NCBI GenBank assembly: GCA_030613125.1
Contig: JAUWMO010000024.1
Span: forward strand, 1 to 18,257
Reading direction: 5' to 3'
From: Bacteroidota bacterium
GTDB taxonomy: Bacteria; Bacteroidota; Bacteroidia; Bacteroidales; VadinHA17
Length of the DNA: 18,257 nt
Under the pieces are notes generated by a model. It was not told the DNA's origin and did no database searches. It worked only from the letters and a program-made list of their open reading frames with translations. The translations under genes and the position numbers were made by a program. This document shows, piece by piece, positions 1 through 6,168 of the stretch (position 1 is its first letter; the number at the start of each line of letters is the position of its first letter).

Positions 1-119
1 ACAATGTTCAGAGAATGATCAATTTAGCTAAAACTGACAGGAAAAATATTTTCACGACTCACGAGGTAAGCGTTCATTATGCTACAAATAAGTCGGATTT
101 AGAGAAATTATTCTTATAA
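1..119 (+). CDS. 3' end of an unidentified gene (partial)
   Basis: One plus-strand frame is open from the left edge (first full codon at 3) to a TAA at 117-119, giving 38 visible residues. The other two plus frames stop within about 30 bases. The visible tail contains NIFTTHEVSVHYATNKSD and ends DLEKLFL. It is rich in charged residues and has no membrane segment. I do not recognise the family from so short a tail. It converges with the minus-strand antitoxin-like gene, leaving 47 nt between the two stop codons. I see no hairpin terminator in that gap. The call rests only on the open frame and a protein-like composition, so it may be wrong. Confidence 0.45.
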   Translation, partial: NVQRMINLAKTDRKNIFTTHEVSVHYATNKSDLEKLFL

Positions 120-166
120 TTAATCGCTTTGATTTAGTTTCATATTTCACTCATTCATTCCCAATC

Positions 167-925
167 CTAATTCGAACATCCTTTAATTGCAAATAGTTCT
201 AATGTTATCCTCCATTTCTCTTTATCAAGAGATGTTTCCTCTTTGATATTATAAGAAAAGACAGATACAGGGTTAAGGGAGCCAAGTAACTTATCAGTTA
301 TTTTCGACTCAGTAACCTGATCCAATATGCTACCGGTTAATGCTCTTGTACCCGGGTTGTATTTGAGAGCGAGTTTAGCAATCATCCCCTTTTCATTTTC
401 AGACAAGTCTTTTATTAAGGTCCGGACTCTAATATAAGAACTTGTAACATCAGAATCCGGGATCCTTTTTATAAATCTGATAGAGTCAAGGATCTGCAAT
501 AGATAAATATTATCCTTGTAAATAGTATTCTTTTGACGGATAAAACGGATATTATACTTACCTCTCTTCTTTGGCTTTCTGTCGATATTAGTGCCTATTT
601 GTATTGTATTCGACAACTGAGTTGTAAGGCCAAGTTTATTGAATGCACTAACTCCGGTCAGATAACCAACTATCTTATTGTTGGCTTCAAGAAGATCCTT
701 TACTACCTGATATTCCGGGGGCCTAAGAACTCCAAATTCAGTAATTTCTGGCTTGTAGAATTGACCTTTTGAGAGACGGACTATCTTACCTGAGGCTACT
801 AACCTGCTAAGTGTCTTTTTTAAAGCTTCTGTTTTATTCACCGGTATATCAAAATCATCATAGGTGAAAACATAACCTGTCTTAAACCTATTTATCCTAT
901 TTATAACTATATCAGTTATTTTCAT
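167..925 (-). CDS. DUF6088 / AbiEi-type antitoxin-like transcriptional regulator (orphan)
   Basis: A 252-residue protein resembling the DUF6088 family, which includes AbiEi-like antitoxins of type IV toxin-antitoxin systems. Residues 1-65 look like a winged helix-turn-helix (TYDDF near 22, LKKTLSRLVASGKIVRLSKG, then a wing reaching FYKPE). A middle segment (EYQVVKDLL, YLTGVSAFNKLGL) matches the part that follows the DNA-binding domain in this family. In known AbiE systems the antitoxin represses its own promoter and counters AbiEii, a nucleotidyltransferase encoded just downstream. No AbiEii gene is present here: downstream lies the end of a gene on the other strand. The ATG at 925 is chosen over the in-frame TTG at 946 because that TTG lies inside the likely -7 promoter element (944-951). 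A perfect palindrome upstream (953-990) is the probable operator. Family membership is fairly secure; antitoxin activity is inferred. Confidence 0.75.
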   Translation of the reverse strand: MKITDIVINRINRFKTGYVFTYDDFDIPVNKTEALKKTLSRLVASGKIVRLSKGQFYKPEITEFGVLRPPEYQVVKDLLEANNKIVGYLTGVSAFNKLGLTTQLSNTIQIGTNIDRKPKKRGKYNIRFIRQKNTIYKDNIYLLQILDSIRFIKRIPDSDVTSSYIRVRTLIKDLSENEKGMIAKLALKYNPGTRALTGSILDQVTESKITDKLLGSLNPVSVFSYNIKEETSLDKEKWRITLELFAIKGCSN

Positions 926-943
926 GACGGAATGTATTTGATG

Positions 944-977
944 CAAATATATAAAATGTCACGTTTTTACCGGCAAA
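944..977 (-). promoter_or_regulatory. Predicted Bacteroidota-type promoter of the antitoxin-like gene
   Basis: Read on the minus strand, TATATTTG (951-944) matches the Bacteroidota -7 consensus TAnnTTTG exactly. A TTTG (977-974) lies upstream as a possible -33 element. The spacing is 22 nt, slightly longer than the usual 19-21. The predicted transcript would start only about 10-15 nt before the ATG at 925, giving a very short leader. The -33 element sits inside the palindrome at 953-990, so a bound repressor would block it. Confidence 0.5.
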
Positions 978-990
978 AACGTGACATTTT
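953..990. repeat. Perfect 16-bp inverted repeat, probable operator
   Basis: The left arm AAAATGTCACGTTTTT (953-968) and the right arm AAAAACGTGACATTTT (975-990) are exact reverse complements separated by the 6-nt ACCGGC. The repeat starts 28 bp upstream of the antitoxin-like ATG and covers its predicted -33 region. AbiEi proteins are known to bind inverted repeats at their own promoters, so an autoregulatory operator is the likeliest role. A transcription terminator is less likely because no gene ends into it. Confidence 0.65.
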
Positions 991-1223
991 TCTTTTAACA
1001 TCACTTGAATAAGAATCTTTCAAAGTTTCTTCAATGGTACCTGATCTGAATGAAATTTTGGTTCAACGTACCGGCACCTTTAGGTTTTCAAAACAATCCG
1101 GACTAAATGTGTAAAAAAATTAAATGACGGTATCTCACCGATAACCTATACAATGTTTGATAACACGTTGGTTGAGTACAGTGGGTAATTGGGATCCGTT
1201 GTACACCATGTTGCCTATTCAGG
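991..1223. other. Gene-poor stretch, possible decayed coding remnant
   Basis: No complete gene is supported. On the plus strand there is a short open piece of 26 codons from an ATG near 1034, and another open piece containing PITYTMFDNTLVEYSG further right. Both are interrupted by stops. They read like protein-coding scraps but match nothing I recognise, and chance short frames are an equally good explanation. No tRNA-like or strong hairpin structure was seen. Confidence 0.3.
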
Positions 1224-1649
1224 CTATACTGCTCCCCAATTAAGCTTGAAATTTTCACCTAGATCAAAGATGAAATCTTTTACCTGGAATACTTTGCCAC
1301 CTTTGATAGTAATTACAGTTACACCGCTGTTTTGACCTTCTCTTTCATCTTTGTTCGTGAGTTGGATATTCCAATGTACAGAAACTACATTGGTTCCGGT
1401 AAGGGCAAAGATGTTCCGGACACAGATGTCTTGGATATCGAATTGAATCTTCGGGAATTGTTCGAAAAAATTCCGGAACCAGCCTTCAACAGCACTCTTT
1501 CCCTTGAAAGTGCCACTTTCAGGTATTTCACCTGGGTAAATGAATACCCCATCATCTCGCCAACTCGACATAAACCTGGAAAGGTCGTGTCGATTCATAG
1601 CCTCAAAAGAATTAGCTATGGCTTTTTTAGCAATAATTGCTCCAATCAT
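1224..1649 (-). CDS. NTF2-like / SnoaL-like family protein
   Basis: A 141-residue protein with the pattern of the NTF2-like superfamily (SnoaL / DUF4440-type alpha+beta cone). It has an N-terminal helix (AIANSFEAMNRHDLSRF), a strand with the 'dDGVFIYPG' signature, a GTFKGKSAVEGWFRNFFEQFP segment in which a helix follows the cone entrance, then alternating strands (VVSVHWNIQL, TVITIKGGKVFQVKDFIFD). Members include ketosteroid-isomerase-like enzymes, polyketide cyclases and many small ligand-binding proteins, so the substrate cannot be stated. There is no signal peptide, so it is probably cytoplasmic. The start at 1649 is chosen because AAAGGAGA lies just upstream, with AGGAG 6 nt from the ATG; this is one of the clearest Shine-Dalgarno sites in the window. 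The frame stays open 14 codons further upstream to an ATG at 1691 that has no such site. It is transcribed away from the TPR gene. Confidence 0.75.
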   Translation of the reverse strand: MIGAIIAKKAIANSFEAMNRHDLSRFMSSWRDDGVFIYPGEIPESGTFKGKSAVEGWFRNFFEQFPKIQFDIQDICVRNIFALTGTNVVSVHWNIQLTNKDEREGQNSGVTVITIKGGKVFQVKDFIFDLGENFKLNWGAV

Positions 1650-1786
1650 AATGTTCTCCTTTCGAAAATAAATTTTAAAATGTCGGCACATTCAAAGGCC
1701 AACAAACAAACTGCGTAATGAAGAAACACTCCCGCAGAACCCCTGTTTATGCCGTGTATTAAAAACTGTTTTGATTATGGCTAACA

Positions 1787-1824
1787 TATATTCTACTGCC
1801 AATATCGGCATTACAGTAAATATA
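1787..1824. repeat. Imperfect inverted repeat between divergent genes
   Basis: TATATT (1787-1792) plus TACTG (1794-1798) pair with CAGTA (1814-1818) plus AATATA (1819-1824), with one bulged C at 1793 and a 15-nt loop. Being nearly symmetrical, it could be a regulator binding site for either flanking gene or an RNA hairpin. The sequence shows only the symmetry. Confidence 0.35.
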
Positions 1825-1961
1825 CAACATATTATACCGTTAGACAACAACTATTCACAGTATAACCTGCAATAAACAGACGCCCCCTACCCCCTGAGAA
1901 AAATTGAAATAGGTGATCCAGTAGGATATATGGCGGGACTGGGATTTAAACTCTTATTTTC

Positions 1962-1992
1962 TTGACTTATATAGGTAAAGGTTGTAACTTGC
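1962..1992 (+). promoter_or_regulatory. Predicted promoter of the TolB/TPR gene
   Basis: TTG (1962-1964, within TTTTCTTGAC) is followed after 20 nt by TAACTTGC (1985-1992), close to the Bacteroidota pattern of TTTG, 19-21 nt, TAnnTTTG. One base of the -7 element departs from consensus. A start about 6-8 nt later would give a leader of some 15 nt before the ATG at 2013. Confidence 0.45.
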
Positions 1993-2012
1993 ATTGTAAC
2001 AACTAAACCACA

Positions 2013-3914
2013 ATGGCTACAAAGCCCAATAATCTTGCACAATTCTGGAACGAACTGAAACGGCGTAAGGTCTTCAGGATTGTTGCTATGTATGCTGCTA
2101 CTGCTTTTATTCTTTTAGAGGTGGTAGATATTGTTGCTCCCTCCCTTGGTTTACCAGCATGGACTTTAAATCTTGTAATTGTTCTTTTATGCATTGGATT
2201 TCCAATATCTGTAATCTTAGCATGGATTTTTGACATAACACCTGAAGGTGTAAAAAAGACTAAATCCTATGAAGCGACAAAAGAACAAGAACCACTTTCA
2301 GTCCCTGTTAAAAAAAGACAGAGGGTAAGCGATGTAGTTATTGTTGTATTAATTGTGGTGGTTGGAATACTGATATATCCAAAGATATTCAAGAAGGACA
2401 AATTTGAAGGGATCAGGGATGCTGATGGAAGGATTTCTGTTGCGGTTATGCCCTTTCAGAATATGACTGGAGATACAATATGGGATATTTGGCAAAATGG
2501 CATCCAGAATGAATTAATTACTAAGCTTTCCAATTCAAAAGAATTATCAGTTCGTCAATATCAAACTATGAACGATATACTCCAGAATACAAAACATATA
2601 AATTATGCTACCCCCTTTGTAGCCAGTGATATATCTCGTAAACTTGATGCAAATACCTTTATTCAAGGTTGTATTAAGGAGTCAGGAGACATTATTCGGA
2701 TAAATGCCCAATTAATTGATTCTAAAACAGAAGAAATTTATAAGACCTACCAGATTGACGGGAATACCGAAGATGATATGTTTATAATTATAGATTCTTT
2801 GTCCAGACTTGTAAGGAGTTATCTGGAAATAAAGGTGCTTGAAAAAGAACTTGATTATGATTATAGTAAATTCTCAACCACAGGATCACCCGAAGCATAC
2901 AGATATTATATTAAAGGGATGAATTTGTTTTTTAGTAATGATTATTCTTCTTCTGTAGAATTGTTTATTAAAGCCCTTGAGGCAGATCCCAATTTCTTTG
3001 CTGCCAATTATTTTTTAACGGGTGCATATTATAACCTTAGAAGGAATGATAAGGCATTGCTTTCCTTTCAAAAAGCTTATGAACAATTTGAAAATGTGTC
3101 ATATGATAACCAATTGTTGTTAAAACATATGATGTCTTTCATTGATAAAGACCCACATGCAGGTATTAAATACTTAGAGTTATTTTTAGAGGATAATCCA
3201 CAAAATCGTATTATGTGGTACCTGCAAGGCACGAACTACAATGATATACAACAGTATGAAAAAGCGATTCAATGTTTTGAAAAGTCTCTTGAAATAAGTA
3301 AGAAATGGGGGGGTGGTAATATGTGGGATCTTTTTTATATAAATCCGGGAAGAGCCTATCATGAATTGGGGAATCATGACAGAGAAAATGAAATCTATGA
3401 TTTGGGATTGAGTATATTACCAGATCATCCAAAAATAATTCACCAACAGGCTATTTGTGCTCTATCAACAGGAGATACAACAGAAGCCAATGATTATATT
3501 GCAAAATACAGATCAATCAGGGAAACAAATGGTTGGGATGATGATCAAATCAAGAATAGTATTGGAATAATTTATCAGATGGCTGAACAGTATGATAAAG
3601 CTATTGTTATTTTCAGAGGATTAATTGCAAAAAATCCCCATAATCCAGAGATGAAATGGCGGTTAGGATCTGTTCTCATAAACAATGAAAAAAATGTTGA
3701 TGAAGGAATGGACCTTATTGATCAAGCTCTTAAAATTAAACCTGATAATTATTCATTTATTGATACCAAAGGGTGGGGTCTATATAAGCAAGGAAAGCTT
3801 GAAGAATCCCTTGATATTCTTAAAGAATCGTGGGAAGCAAGACCTTATTTTAACCCTAATCATTACTTACATATCCAAGAAGTCGAAAAGGCTCTTGCCA
3901 ACCAAAATCAATGA
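2013..3914 (+). CDS. Membrane-anchored TolB-like / TPR repeat protein
   Basis: A 633-residue protein of a recognisable type often annotated as 'adenylate cyclase-like' or 'TPR protein' but lacking a cyclase domain. Residues 11-82 carry the conserved lead-in NELKRRKVFR, then two membrane helices (about 22-41 and 51-73) around a LGLPAWTL loop, ending in FDITPEGVKK. A third helix lies at about 106-122. Residues 141-255 form a TolB-N/FlgO-like module beginning ISVAVMPFQNMTGD, with the typical 'NGIQNELITKLS' and 'vRQY' segments. From about 290 to the end run TPR-type helical repeats (AYRYYIKGMNLFF, YEKAIQCFEKSLEISK, YDKAIVIFRGLIAKNPHNPE, KLEESLDILKESWEARP). In relatives the N-terminus may carry a DNA-binding or cyclase domain; here it starts directly with the membrane segment. 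The role is probably protein-protein scaffolding or signalling at the inner membrane. It ends in TGA, showing that TGA is a normal stop in this genome. Confidence 0.8.
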   Translation: MATKPNNLAQFWNELKRRKVFRIVAMYAATAFILLEVVDIVAPSLGLPAWTLNLVIVLLCIGFPISVILAWIFDITPEGVKKTKSYEATKEQEPLSVPVKKRQRVSDVVIVVLIVVVGILIYPKIFKKDKFEGIRDADGRISVAVMPFQNMTGDTIWDIWQNGIQNELITKLSNSKELSVRQYQTMNDILQNTKHINYATPFVASDISRKLDANTFIQGCIKESGDIIRINAQLIDSKTEEIYKTYQIDGNTEDDMFIIIDSLSRLVRSYLEIKVLEKELDYDYSKFSTTGSPEAYRYYIKGMNLFFSNDYSSSVELFIKALEADPNFFAANYFLTGAYYNLRRNDKALLSFQKAYEQFENVSYDNQLLLKHMMSFIDKDPHAGIKYLELFLEDNPQNRIMWYLQGTNYNDIQQYEKAIQCFEKSLEISKKWGGGNMWDLFYINPGRAYHELGNHDRENEIYDLGLSILPDHPKIIHQQAICALSTGDTTEANDYIAKYRSIRETNGWDDDQIKNSIGIIYQMAEQYDKAIVIFRGLIAKNPHNPEMKWRLGSVLINNEKNVDEGMDLIDQALKIKPDNYSFIDTKGWGLYKQGKLEESLDILKESWEARPYFNPNHYLHIQEVEKALANQNQ

Positions 3915-4229
3915 TCAGTATCCAGTCTGAATAGACATGTAATTCAAGCACATTTGTTGTCTTTCTAACCGTTAATAACTCTATTAAATAGAATATGCCT
4001 TAATCCTTAAATGGTTACAAATACTGCACCTCTGAAAATCATCCCCCCAAACTCCCCCAGTGGTAAAGATCTAATAAGGTGATATATTTCATCTTTTGCT
4101 GATAAGATATATCACCAGTCAACCTGTAAATCCGGTTGAAAAAATCTATATTTTCATATTAATAAATTGGTACATCCTATTTTAAAGGGTAGCAACATGT
4201 AAGGTTAAAGTTCTTTAATTAAAAACATA
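3915..4229. other. Intergenic region downstream of the TPR gene
   Basis: No gene is supported in this 315-base stretch. It holds a C-rich block (4043-4058), a strong stem-loop (4078-4116) and, just after it, a small inverted repeat of TCAACC (4119-4124) and GGTTGA (4134-4139) followed by an A-run. The 90 bases before the next ATG are AT-rich, and I could not identify a confident promoter there. Confidence 0.5.
4078..4116. repeat. Strong stem-loop downstream of the TPR gene
   Basis: GGTGATATAT (4078-4087) is the exact reverse complement of ATATATCACC (4107-4116). Inside, a T-G wobble, a T-A pair, one mismatch and ATC/GAT (4091-4093 with 4101-4103) extend the stem to about 15 pairs around the loop TTTTGCT. 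No T-run follows on either strand, so it is not a textbook intrinsic terminator. It could still end or stabilise the TPR transcript, or act as a binding site for the next gene. Confidence 0.45.
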
Positions 4230-5396
4230 ATGAAATACAAGCTAATTGATTTTATCGCCCTGTTTGTATTTATTTTTTTAAATACAACAGTTCTGTTTTC
4301 GCAAGAGAGCCAATCCCCGCTAATTATTGATCATAACTGTGCAAATCTTTCACAGATCCCGGACGAGTGGATTGACTCAGCTAAAATAAATCTTCATATT
4401 GCTTATGGACACACGTCTCACGGCAGTCAGCTTATTACCGGAATGGATGGCTTAGTCACCTGGAAAGGGGATAAATACGCCTGGCATAACGGGAACTCGG
4501 ACGGTGCACTTGATATTCGTGATAAAGGCATTTCAGGTGCAAACGACCTTGGAAATCCTAACAGGACTGAATGGGCAACTGCTACCCGGAATTATCTGAA
4601 TAATCCGGAAAATAATGAAATTAATGTTATAATCTGGTCGTGGTGTGGTCAGGCAGGCACCGCAACAGAAACAAATATTAACACTTATTTGAATTTAATG
4701 ACAGAACTGGAGAATGATTTTCCGGATGTAAGGTTTGTTTATATGACAGGGCATTTAAATGGAAGTGGTGAAGATGGAAATTTGCATAAACGCAATGAAC
4801 AAATCAGGGCCTACTGCCGGTCTAACGGAAAAATACTATATGATTTCGCTGATATTGAATCTTTTGATCCGGATGGCAACTACTATTTAAATAAATATGC
4901 TACCGATAATTGTGATTACGACAGTGACGGTAATAAAAGTCAGGATAAGAACTGGGCAGAAAACTGGCAAAATAGTCATACTGAAGGAGTTGACTGGTAC
5001 AATTGTTCGGCAGCCCATTCCAAACCACTCAATGGTAATTTGAAAGCATATACTGCCTGGTGGTTGTGGGCCAGTTTAGCAGGCTGGGATTTAACTACAG
5101 GCATTCATGATTTTCAAAATCAAAATCCAGATAAATCCAGACTTTATCAAAATTACCCAAATCCGTTTAATACAATAACAAGAATTTCATATTCAATATC
5201 ACACTCTGATTATATCTCTTTAAAGATATACAATCAATTAGGAAATGAGGTCGAAACGCTATTGAATGAATTTCAGAATGCAGGTACATATTCTGTTGTT
5301 TTTGATGCCAGTAATCTTTCAAGCGGTATTTATTTTTACAAATTACAGACAGGAAATGTTAATGTTGCAACAAAAAGAATGATCCTTTCGCGTTAA
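4230..5396 (+). CDS. Secreted protein with type IX secretion sorting domain, possible SGNH-like hydrolase
   Basis: A 388-residue exported protein. Residues 1-24 are a signal peptide (hydrophobic core FIALFVFIFLNTTVLF, then SQ). The last ~85 residues are a type A C-terminal sorting domain (Por secretion tail): LYQNYPNPFN, then IYNQLGNEVETL, GTYSVVFDASNLSSGIYFYKL and a final ATKRMILSR. It should therefore cross the outer membrane by the type IX system and be released or surface-anchored. The central part is less familiar. IAYGHTSHGSQL (58-68), VIIWSWCGQAG, VYMTGHLNG, ILYDFADIE and AHSKPLNGNLKAYTAWWLWA are arranged like the motif blocks of an SGNH/GDSL-type esterase, with the serine in the first block and histidines in later ones; this is an inference from motif order. 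An acidic loop DYDSDGNKSQD resembles a calcium-binding EF-hand/dockerin loop. It is followed by non-coding sequence and appears to be a single-gene unit. Confidence 0.75.
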   Translation: MKYKLIDFIALFVFIFLNTTVLFSQESQSPLIIDHNCANLSQIPDEWIDSAKINLHIAYGHTSHGSQLITGMDGLVTWKGDKYAWHNGNSDGALDIRDKGISGANDLGNPNRTEWATATRNYLNNPENNEINVIIWSWCGQAGTATETNINTYLNLMTELENDFPDVRFVYMTGHLNGSGEDGNLHKRNEQIRAYCRSNGKILYDFADIESFDPDGNYYLNKYATDNCDYDSDGNKSQDKNWAENWQNSHTEGVDWYNCSAAHSKPLNGNLKAYTAWWLWASLAGWDLTTGIHDFQNQNPDKSRLYQNYPNPFNTITRISYSISHSDYISLKIYNQLGNEVETLLNEFQNAGTYSVVFDASNLSSGIYFYKLQTGNVNVATKRMILSR

Positions 5397-5551
5397 AATG
5401 ATATACCAAAATCTACATTCAAATGCCTTGGGGACCAGACACACTTAATTTTATGCATTCTGGAAATAAGACAGACAATTGTTTCCGATAATCGTTATTT
5501 TTATTATTACTGTAATGTTTTTTAGTTCTTCAGGATAATGCGTAGTAATCC

Positions 5552-5575
5552 TGGAATATTGGAAGGTTGGAATGT
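5552..5575 (+). repeat. Degenerate 8-nt tandem repeat, three units
   Basis: TGGAATAT, TGGAAGGT and TGGAATGT follow each other without gaps on the plus strand. The TGGAATAn unit resembles the minus-strand repeat at 6091-6134 on the other side of the four-helix-bundle gene, in inverted orientation. A 12-nt tandem pair, GATTGTGGGAAG/GATTGTGGGAGT, follows at 5610-5633. The rest of the 5397-5692 gap shows no gene. Confidence 0.4.
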
Positions 5576-5692
5576 TTGAGCGAACTTGAAAGTGAAAACC
5601 TCATGAGCAGATTGTGGGAAGGATTGTGGGAGTGAATAATAATGGAATATAGATTTAAACGTGAAAATTCACCATTAATCCTTTTTAATTTG

Positions 5693-6094
5693 TTAAAATG
5701 TATCATCCCAATTACCCTCCTTCATTTTCTTTTGTAAAGATTTTATTAATTGGATTAACTCATTTTCTGTTTTATAATGAAGTTTGTCCATTTGTTCAAA
5801 TTCTTCCTTTGTTATCTGATTTGCTTTATAGAAACTAATTATGCAAGAATGATATTCTCCACTTGAACCCAATGCTATATTTAAAAAATTAAGATATTCT
5901 TTTATACTTCGTCTTGAATATCCTTCTGCAATATTTCTACTGATACTATGGGAAGAATCAATACAATTAGATACTGTTTTCTTCAGTTCATAAGGGAATT
6001 TTGACAATAACTTACATGTGAGGATATACAATTCAATTGAATTATTCCAAACTCGTAATTGTTTAAACCCTCTGTTAATATTCTTTCTTTCCAT
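5693..6094 (-). CDS. Four-helix-bundle protein (23S rRNA-intervening sequence protein family)
   Basis: A 133-residue helical protein of the TIGR02436 / S23 'IVP' family, related to the Avd protein of diversity-generating retroelements. Diagnostic segments are FKQLRVWNNSIELY (10-23), the core SISRNIAEGYSRRS (50-63) and LNIALGSSGEYHSC (71-84), then a C-terminal amphipathic helix. Family members form pentameric four-helix bundles with a basic face that binds nucleic acid in Avd; the cellular role of the stand-alone genes is unknown. No reverse transcriptase or variable repeat lies nearby, so it is not part of a retroelement here, and it is not inside an rRNA gene. It is usually ~120 residues, so this copy looks complete. 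It lies 74 nt downstream of the GH38 gene on the same strand. Its ATG is the last of several start codons produced by an 8-nt tandem repeat. Confidence 0.85.
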   Translation of the reverse strand: MERKNINRGFKQLRVWNNSIELYILTCKLLSKFPYELKKTVSNCIDSSHSISRNIAEGYSRRSIKEYLNFLNIALGSSGEYHSCIISFYKANQITKEEFEQMDKLHYKTENELIQLIKSLQKKMKEGNWDDTF

Positions 6095-6136
6095 TATTCC
6101 ATTATTCCATTATTCCACTATTCCATTATTCCACCT
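6091..6136 (-). repeat. 8-nt tandem repeat forming overlapping mini-ORFs before the four-helix gene
   Basis: On the minus strand five AATAATGG-type units (one reads AATAGTGG) follow AGGTGG. Each unit contains a start codon, GAA and a stop whose last base is the first base of the next start. Starts are GTG 6134, ATG 6126, GTG 6118, ATG 6110, ATG 6102 and ATG 6094. The last continues as the four-helix protein (ATG GAA AGA). AGGTGG (6136-6131) resembles a Shine-Dalgarno site 4 nt before the ATG at 6126. The repeat is certain; a role in translation is inference. Confidence 0.8.
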
Positions 6137-6168
6137 GATACCTATTCATTTTCCGGATGAACCACATT

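Larger units (their letters stand above)
1650..2012. other. Intergenic region between divergent genes
   Basis: This stretch between the NTF2-like gene and the TPR gene holds no supported gene. It contains the NTF2-like ribosome-binding site (1656-1663), an imperfect inverted repeat (1787-1824), a C-rich block (1883-1895) resembling one downstream of the TPR gene, and the predicted promoter of the TPR gene (1962-1992). No RNA gene was recognised. Confidence 0.5.

Noticed and set aside
926..946. TTG at 946 as the start of the antitoxin-like protein
   Set aside because: It lies inside the predicted -7 promoter element, so it would not be in the transcript; the ATG at 925 keeps the whole conserved domain.
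953..990. The palindrome as an intrinsic terminator
   Set aside because: No gene on either strand ends into it, and it overlaps a promoter-like element directly upstream of a gene.
1332..1718. Plus-strand open frame of 128 codons
   Set aside because: It is antisense to the NTF2-like gene, which has a clear family pattern and a Shine-Dalgarno site; the plus-strand translation has no recognisable features.
2013..3914. TPR protein as an adenylate cyclase
   Set aside because: Homologous N-terminal and TolB-like modules occur in proteins annotated as cyclases, but no class III cyclase catalytic domain is present here.
5693..6094. Four-helix protein as Avd of a diversity-generating retroelement
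   Set aside because: No reverse transcriptase, template repeat or variable repeat is visible in the window; the sequence fits the stand-alone IVP/S23 type.
6091..6136. The 8-nt tandem repeat as a CRISPR array
   Set aside because: Units are contiguous with no spacers, far too short, and no cas genes are present.
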